Below are positions 63,690-64,000 of a DNA stretch of 64,000 nt, one piece after another; positions within the stretch are counted from its first letter, which is position 1; each line of letters starts with the position of its first letter. A model generated the notes under the pieces. The model was not told where the DNA came from. It did not search any database and worked only from the letters and a program-made list of their open reading frames with translations. This stretch comes from Trichobilharzia szidati (taxonomy: Eukaryota; Platyhelminthes; Trematoda; Strigeidida; Schistosomatidae): assembly GCA_944472155.2 (NCBI GenBank), contig OX235271.1, positions 107,397,256 through 107,461,255 of the forward strand, read 5' to 3'. The translations under genes were made by a program, and so were the position numbers.

Positions 63690-64000
63690 ATTTTCAAGTG
63701 ATCAAACAGCTGTTTATATCTATACAGTTTATATTCTTTAACCAATCACTGAGCGTGTGATTTGGTTTACATTAAACGACATGATATAGAATGTTCAAAT
63801 ACATATATTATTCTGTTGCTAATGCAGTACTGAACTATGGGAATAGTATTCAGACGTTAACACCATCAAATACAATGAGAATAATATTCCGTTGGAACCC
63901 ACTGTCTGTATCACACCACCACATTAGGACCTTACCGCCAGCTACGGAATGCAACAAGGTATCATTCGGAGTGCACAATTTTCGGGGTCTGCCCTTTCTA
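63651..64000 (+). mobile_element. LTR-like sequence (low confidence)
   Basis: TGTAACAGCAGAAGGCAAGA closely resembles 37381 (TGTAACGACAGAAGGCAAGA) and begins like the LTR at 47571. It probably belongs to a TGTAAC-type LTR that runs past the window end. Confidence 0.35.

Larger units (their letters stand above)
58650..63690 (-). mobile_element. Long RTE-like retrotransposon, interrupted by PLE insertions
   Basis: Read on the minus strand from right to left: endonuclease pieces (IGAFNVGTL near 63360; LAGVGVVLIAKAEKCLVDWI near 63130), EN-RT linker (HLREHFQESFNCP near 62120), RT start (KRNKATGPDGM near 61980; RGCTDHIFTFR near 61700). After a 1.6-kb interruption (about 59950-61500) come RT (GVPRIHIPLVKTLY, NGELLSELMTDSGF, LSPFLFNFII, 59890-59650), the C-terminal domain (SACIKRASVVFAHLRHLW, then LNKLRWLGHVLQKPSHRLP) and the 3' end at about 58650. 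It is nearly full length but dead. Confidence 0.88.

Overview
The window looks like schistosome (blood fluke) genomic DNA. It is AT-rich and has one widely spaced, multi-exon protein gene with GT-AG introns. The rest is packed with elements typical of Schistosoma: Penelope-like elements (PLEs) with GIY-YIG endonucleases, RTE/SR2-type non-LTR retrotransposons, tRNA-derived retroposons carrying hammerhead-ribozyme motifs (Smα type), and a Merlin/IS1016-like transposase remnant. The species is not resolved by eye.

Positions 201-32628 (+ strand) hold the 3' part of one gene, a KDM5/Lid-type JmjC histone H3K4 demethylase. I could join 13 exons, all with compatible phases. They give 1194 residues: most of the JmjC catalytic domain with its metal ligands, the C5HC2 zinc finger, and a long PLU-1-like helical region ending in a stop codon. 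I see no convincing second or third PHD finger. The promoter and the N-terminal half (JmjN, ARID, PHD1) lie upstream of the window. Residue numbers in the exon entries count from the first complete codon, at 202.

The introns have been enlarged by insertions. Intron 4 has a tRNA-derived element 12 bp past its splice donor, an RTE 3' end and others. Intron 5 has a PLE. Introns 6, 7, 9 and 11 carry PLE fragments. Intron 8 has two retroposons with clear target-site duplications (TSDs). Intron 10 has the Merlin remnant. Intron 12 has a telomere-like tract and a tRNA-derived element.

From about 32.7 kb to the end I see no host gene, only repeats: tRNA-derived retroposons, RTE fragments, several PLE families, a solo LTR, and a 5-kb RTE copy whose RT domain is interrupted by PLE insertions. 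The best preserved PLE (52512-55346) has RT and GIY-YIG regions and a 13-bp TSD.

The most interesting signal concerns how these elements are built. A 340-bp unit at 37949-38631 is a tandem dimer inside a single 10-bp TSD. Each monomer carries a pol III-like promoter and what looks like an intact type I hammerhead ribozyme. Separately, two tRNA-derived, hammerhead-bearing families and several PLEs recur as head-to-head inverted composites in which both outer ends are the element's own 3' end. Several of these are enclosed by one perfect 10-15 bp TSD, so each composite arrived as one insertion. This suggests that the PLE machinery mobilises the hammerhead-bearing retroposons, whereas another tRNA-derived family shares its 3' tail with the RTE elements.
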